From positions 62,001-126,000 of the forward strand of contig JAFLEF010000009.1 in the NCBI GenBank assembly GCA_017309115.1: a stretch of 64,000 nucleotides of DNA, in the 5' to 3' direction. Positions 60,838 through 64,000 of this stretch are shown here, piece by piece. The translations under genes and the position numbers were made by a program. Every line of letters begins with the position of its first letter. The first letter of the stretch is position 1. The notes beneath the pieces were generated by a model. The model saw only the letters and a list, made by a program, of their open reading frames with translations. It was not told the origin of the DNA and made no database searches. The DNA comes from Verrucomicrobiota bacterium (lineage in GTDB: Bacteria; Verrucomicrobiota; Verrucomicrobiia; Limisphaerales; UBA9464).

Positions 60838-61383
60838 GTGCGCCCCCGCAACATCGTCTATTTTGATCTCGAGACCCAGAAGTCAGCCGATGAGGTGGGC
60901 GGCTGGGACCGCATTCGCGACATGCGGATGAGCGTGGGGGTGACCTACTCCACGGCTCGAGGCGGCTACCTGATCTATCCGGAATCGGCGGTGAGCGATC
61001 TCCTGCGGGAGTTGCAGCGCGCCGACCTGATCGTGGGGTTTAACCATCTGCGTTTCGACTACGAGGTGCTGCACGGCTACACGCCGTACGATCTGACCCA
61101 ATTGCCGACCCTTGACATGATGGTGGATCTGCGAGAACGCCTGGGTCACCGCTTGGGATTGGATTCCATTGCCGAAGCCACCTTTGGTTTGAACAAGACG
61201 AGCGAAGGGCTTCAGGCCATCGACTGGTTTCGGGAGGGTAAGATGCTGGAGATTGCCGAGTACTGCTGCTTTGACGTGAAGCTGACCAAGCTCGTGCACG
61301 AATTTGGCGTCCAGCATCGGCAGCTGTTTTACAAGAACCGGTTCGGAGCGCTGCTGTCGGTCGGGGTGGATTGGAAGAGCTGA
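60838..61383 (+). CDS. DEDD-type ribonuclease H-like exonuclease domain protein
   Basis: 181 residues from GTG 60838 (a TTG at 60793 directly after lpxD would add 15 low-complexity residues). Motif I is IVYFDLETQKS, motif II LIVGFNHLRFDYEVLHGY and motif III IAEYCCFDVKLTKLVHEF, giving the acidic catalytic set of the YprB/DEDDy-like exonuclease superfamily. Further family signs are LPTLDMMVDLRERLGHRLGLDSIAEATFGLNKT. It is probably a 3'-5' exonuclease or nuclease domain acting on RNA or DNA; no helicase domain is attached although in some bacteria it is linked to DEAD/DEAH helicases. Single domain, 46 bases after lpxD. Confidence 0.8.
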   Translation: MRPRNIVYFDLETQKSADEVGGWDRIRDMRMSVGVTYSTARGGYLIYPESAVSDLLRELQRADLIVGFNHLRFDYEVLHGYTPYDLTQLPTLDMMVDLRERLGHRLGLDSIAEATFGLNKTSEGLQAIDWFREGKMLEIAEYCCFDVKLTKLVHEFGVQHRQLFYKNRFGALLSVGVDWKS

Positions 61384-61474
61384 GTTGGGGATTGGGCGGA
61401 GGTGGGACCGCGGATAACGCGGAATTACGGATACGGAGGGGACCCTTGGGGTAGTGTTGCTTGTCGACCTGCGG

Positions 61475-62164
61475 TTAGACCGAGCCCGCTTTATTGGCCT
61501 CTACCCAATGAACGGCTTGCGTCGTCAGGGCAGGGAAGTCGGGCAGTTTCAGCTTGGTGCACATGTTCTTGCGATGGGCCTCCACGGTCTGAAGTTGGAT
61601 TCCCAGGTCGGATGCGATCGCCTTTGGTTTGAGGCCGCGGCCCAGCTTCTCAAAGATCACACACTCCCGATGCGATATTCCTGGAACCGGGCTGGGCGGG
61701 GGGATCTGCGGTGAAGGTTGGCCGGGACGGTTGGAGGTAGAGTAGATTCCCCCAGAAATCACCGTGTGCAGCGCCTCTAATAAATCCGCCGGGCCGGAAT
61801 CCTTTCTCACGTAGCCTTCCGCACCGGCCCTCAAGCAAGCCAGCACATAGGTGCCTGTCGCGTGCATTGAGTGGACGACGAGGGGTGTTTGGAATTTGCC
61901 CAGTCGGAGCTTTAATAGCACTGCCCCCACTTCCCCTTCGGGTACGCCAGGGTCGGTGATGACCACGTCCGGCCGTTGCGTTCTGAGAAACCGCTGCGCT
62001 TCCTCAACGTCTTCCGCAAATCCCGCCACTTGGAAGTCGGGTTGACGACCAATCAAGAATGCAATGCCTTCCCTGCTCAAGGGGTGCGGGTCGACGATCA
62101 ACACCGCGTGTTTTTGGGTCGGAGAATTTTTAGCGCGACGCGGGTGTTTGCGGGTTGATGTCAC
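61475..62164 (-). CDS. NarL/LuxR-type response regulator with atypical acidic pocket
   Basis: 229 residues from GTG 62164 (TTG 62179 is an alternative; no ATG is available). Receiver domain: AVLIVDPHPLSREG has only one acidic residue where most regulators have DD, the phospho-acceptor is in VVITDPGVPEG, and the Ser and Lys switch residues are in VVHSMHATG and YVRKDS. The C-terminal HTH is of LuxR type (ISHRECVIFEKLGRGLKPKAIASDLGIQLQTVEAHRKNMCTKLKL). It follows the related regulator at 62195 on the same strand and ends with similar residues (LPDFPALTTQAVHWVE). DNA target unknown. No kinase is adjacent. Confidence 0.88.
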   Translation of the reverse strand: MTSTRKHPRRAKNSPTQKHAVLIVDPHPLSREGIAFLIGRQPDFQVAGFAEDVEEAQRFLRTQRPDVVITDPGVPEGEVGAVLLKLRLGKFQTPLVVHSMHATGTYVLACLRAGAEGYVRKDSGPADLLEALHTVISGGIYSTSNRPGQPSPQIPPPSPVPGISHRECVIFEKLGRGLKPKAIASDLGIQLQTVEAHRKNMCTKLKLPDFPALTTQAVHWVEANKAGSV

Positions 62165-62194
62165 GGCGGGCGAGACCAAAGAAATAGCGCTTGG

Positions 62195-62899
62195 TCAGAC
62201 GGAGCGCTTCTTCTTCGATTCCACCCAACGAACGGCATGCACGGTGAGCGCGGCGAAGTCAGGGAGCTTCAGTTTGGTTCGGATGTTGCTGCGGTGGGCG
62301 TCGACGGTTCGGTGATTGATGCCCAGTTTGGCCGCGATTTCCCGGGTTTTTAGGCCTTCGCCAATGGCCTCGTAGATGGTGAACTCCCGACTGGACAAGG
62401 GAGGCAACGGGGATGAGTTAGGCGGTCTGCCCGTGGACATGATGTCGAGGAGTTGCTGCATAATGTCCGGGCTGGCATAGCGCTTGCCGGAGAGTACGAA
62501 CCGGACCGCCTCGATCAGGACCTCGGCACCCTTTTCCTTCATGACGTAGCCCTTGGCCTCTGCTTGCAGGCAACTCAAGGCATAAGAACTCTCGGGATGC
62601 ATCGAGTGCACCAGGATCGGCAGGTCGGGAAGGATGGCGTGAATATCCAACAAGAAATCGGTGCCATCCCGACCGGACATGCTGAGATCCGTGACCAGTA
62701 GGTCCGGTGTTTTCTTTTCGAGCAGGGAGATGGCCTCCTTCGGACTGCTGGCCTGCCCCGTCACTTTGAGGTCCGGTTGCTGGTCAATCACCATCGCGAT
62801 GCCCATGCGGGTCAGGGGATGGTCGTCGACCAGGAAGACACTGTGTTTCGCGGCGGTTTTGGGAGCGGGACGGGAGGGGGTTTTTCCAGGTGGCTTCAT
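62195..62899 (-). CDS. NarL/LuxR-type response regulator
   Basis: 234 residues from ATG 62899; the open frame to 63082 adds residues of low similarity to known regulators. Receiver: SVFLVDDHPLTRMG with the acidic pair, phospho-acceptor in LLVTDLSMSGRDG, LVHSMHPES and YVMKEKG. LuxR HTH: LSSREFTIYEAIGEGLKTREIAAKLGINHRTVDAHRSNIRTKLKL. The protein is the closest neighbour and clear paralogue of the downstream regulator: both have KLKLPDF-ALT-AV-WVE in the tail. The pair probably arose by tandem duplication. No histidine kinase is next to them; the PAS kinase at 16211 is far away. Confidence 0.92.
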   Translation of the reverse strand: MKPPGKTPSRPAPKTAAKHSVFLVDDHPLTRMGIAMVIDQQPDLKVTGQASSPKEAISLLEKKTPDLLVTDLSMSGRDGTDFLLDIHAILPDLPILVHSMHPESSYALSCLQAEAKGYVMKEKGAEVLIEAVRFVLSGKRYASPDIMQQLLDIMSTGRPPNSSPLPPLSSREFTIYEAIGEGLKTREIAAKLGINHRTVDAHRSNIRTKLKLPDFAALTVHAVRWVESKKKRSV

Positions 62900-63197
62900 C
62901 GAATATTTGGGTTTGGGTCGCCCGGGATACCAACCGCGATGCCCGGCCGACTCTTTAGCACGCTCATTTTTCAGCGCCATTCGAGTCAAGCGGCAATCCT
63001 GCGCCTGGGATTGACGATGAGCCCCGTCTTGCCGTGGACTCGCACTCCCGGGACGTTCCGCAGCCAATTCCCGGAACACCAAGTTTGCTCCGACACCTAA
63101 TCCACGATCAACTCACCCTTGTCCTTTCGGAGACATTGATTAGTTTGCAATCGTAAACACCACCCAGCCCGTTTCGGCGGGCAGAAGAGGAGACCCC
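62900..63197. other. Divergent intergenic region before the WXG100-like gene
   Basis: 298 bases between the response regulator ATG and the WXG100-like ATG, transcribed outward on both sides. A purine-rich Shine-Dalgarno-like GAAGAGGAG lies at 63184-63192 before the plus-strand start. Otherwise no clear repeat or promoter pair is evident, although promoters for both genes must be here if the shorter regulator start is right. Confidence 0.5.
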
Positions 63198-63470
63198 ATG
63201 GCCCAAGCAATAATGGATCCCGAGCAGGTCCGGCGGTTCGCCGAGGAGCTGCAATCGTTTAATGCGGACCTGCAAAACCGTCTGGCGTCGTTGCAGGCGC
63301 GCTTCGCGGCGCTGGGAGAAACGTGGCAGGATCAGGAACACGCCAAGTTCACCGAAGACTTCGCCGAAACTGTGAAGGCGCTCCGGAAGTTCATTGAGGT
63401 CTCCGGACGTCACACGCCTTACCTGCTGCGCAAGGCGCGCCGGATCGAAGAGTATCTCGGACAACGCTGA
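63198..63470 (+). CDS. WXG100-like small protein
   Basis: 90 residues, with two helices and a central turn at about residue 43: LGETWQDQEHAKF, where the W-x-G motif of WXG100 proteins reads W-Q-D. Further signs are size, the amphipathic helices DPEQVRRFAEELQSFNADLQ and FAETVKALRKFIEVSG, and no signal peptide. WXG100 proteins are targets or components of type VII secretion systems; in diderm PVC bacteria their role is not settled. A good ribosome-binding site (GAGGAG) precedes it. It is followed after seven bases by the coiled-coil gene, so the two probably form an operon that leaves the window. Confidence 0.8.
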   Translation: MAQAIMDPEQVRRFAEELQSFNADLQNRLASLQARFAALGETWQDQEHAKFTEDFAETVKALRKFIEVSGRHTPYLLRKARRIEEYLGQR

Positions 63471-63477
63471 TTTCCCT

Positions 63478-64000
63478 GTGTCCACTCAGGCTCATGTCAG
63501 TTCGTTGGAGGCGCTGGAATCCTTCCGGGCCAATCTGGTGACCTATCTGGCGGCGGCCCGACCCACGGTGGACGACATGACGGCCGAGATTGCGGCGACC
63601 CGAATCTGGCTGGAGCAGGATCGGTTGCTGTATTGGGGGCGGGAACTCAAGCGACGGCAGCGAATTTTGGTGGATGCCGAGGCGTTGTTGTTTAGCGCGC
63701 GGATGGCGCACTTGACGAAGGACACCCAAGCCGAAATGAATGCGGTTCGGCGCGCCAAGCAGGCCGTGGAAGAAGCCGAGGAACGTCTGCGTAAGATCAA
63801 GAAATGGCTGCGGGAGTTTGATTCCCGAATTTCACCCCTGGGCCGGCAACTCGACTCCTTGCGAAGCCTGCTGACGCTCGATATGTCCCGGGCGACTGCC
63901 GCGCTCGATCAGACCATCCAGTTTTTGGCGGACTACAGCGGAGTATCGTCCGCCCCGGCGACGTCCCGGTCCGGGGAAATGCCGCCCTCAGTGGAGAAAC
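63478..64000 (+). CDS. Coiled-coil protein downstream of the WXG100-like gene (3' partial)
   Basis: The frame starts at GTG 63478 and is open to the window end (at least 174 codons). The product is strongly helical and charged, with coiled-coil segments (residues about 45-115: RRQRILVDAEALLFSARMAH, AVRRAKQAVEEAEERLRKIK) and few aromatic residues after residue 140. No signal peptide or membrane helix is seen in the visible part. It lies seven bases after the WXG100-like stop and is likely co-translated. It might be a partner, chaperone or substrate of a specialised secretion apparatus, but the rest of the locus is beyond the edge. Confidence 0.7.
   Translation, partial: MSTQAHVSSLEALESFRANLVTYLAAARPTVDDMTAEIAATRIWLEQDRLLYWGRELKRRQRILVDAEALLFSARMAHLTKDTQAEMNAVRRAKQAVEEAEERLRKIKKWLREFDSRISPLGRQLDSLRSLLTLDMSRATAALDQTIQFLADYSGVSSAPATSRSGEMPPSVEK

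Overview
The window reads as chromosome of a free-living Verrucomicrobiota bacterium, probably near the Pedosphaera/Limisphaerales lineages. This is an inference from gene content: a PVC-type heme-binding CxxCH dehydrogenase-like protein, a type IV pseudopilin-like protein of the PVC type, very large secreted proteins with lamin-tail, CotH and calcium-binding repeats, a PEP-CTERM-like surface protein, an exopolysaccharide locus and a lipid A gene (lpxD), which indicates a diderm cell. The DNA is GC-rich, codon use is mostly uniform, and many genes lack a clear Shine-Dalgarno sequence. No rRNA, tRNA, CRISPR array, transposase or phage gene was seen.

Left part (1-11300): two secreted or surface proteins, a WecG/TagA-type glycosyltransferase, a P2-like cation ATPase with altered ion-site residues, a 1195-residue cytochrome-c-like PVC protein and a pseudopilin with its own terminator. 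11300-18430: housekeeping genes, namely a PNPOx-like flavoprotein, asd, nrdR with a translationally coupled unknown gene, a HIT hydrolase, panB, a soluble PAS histidine kinase and corA.

18500-30880: one long co-directional block. It encodes an ABC-2 permease, three consecutive SPFH/HflK-HflC-like proteins, a P1B metal ATPase, an ABC ATPase with a second large permease, a TPR-like membrane protein and a methyltransferase. A sigma70-like promoter lies just in front of the block. It looks like a membrane quality-control, metal and export unit that is not a textbook operon. 30900-34900: mutL and a divergent MsbA-type ABC exporter.

34900-47600: exopolysaccharide locus. On the plus strand are a BBP2-like outer-membrane barrel, a Wzz/BY-kinase with a tyrosine-rich tail, a Wza-type lipoprotein and a small FHA-TM protein. 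On the minus strand are three GT4 glycosyltransferases, an O-antigen-ligase-like polymerase or ligase, a GT9 transferase and a fibro-slime/PEP-CTERM protein. A sulfotransferase follows. Together these suggest synthesis, export, decoration and surface attachment of a polysaccharide matrix.

47600-64000: fabI, a radical SAM protein, a giant protein with six lamin-tail domains and a CotH domain, a fold-III PLP decarboxylase, a GreA/B-like factor, a GNAT gene with a coupled 58-codon ORF in lower-GC DNA, a Gfo/Idh oxidoreductase, panD, lpxD, a DEDD exonuclease and two tandem NarL-type response regulators. At the right edge a WXG100-like protein is followed by a coiled-coil protein cut by the window end. 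The best candidates for undescribed biology are the SPFH/P1B/ABC block, the WXG100 pair, the EPS locus with its FHA protein and the GNAT/small-ORF pair.
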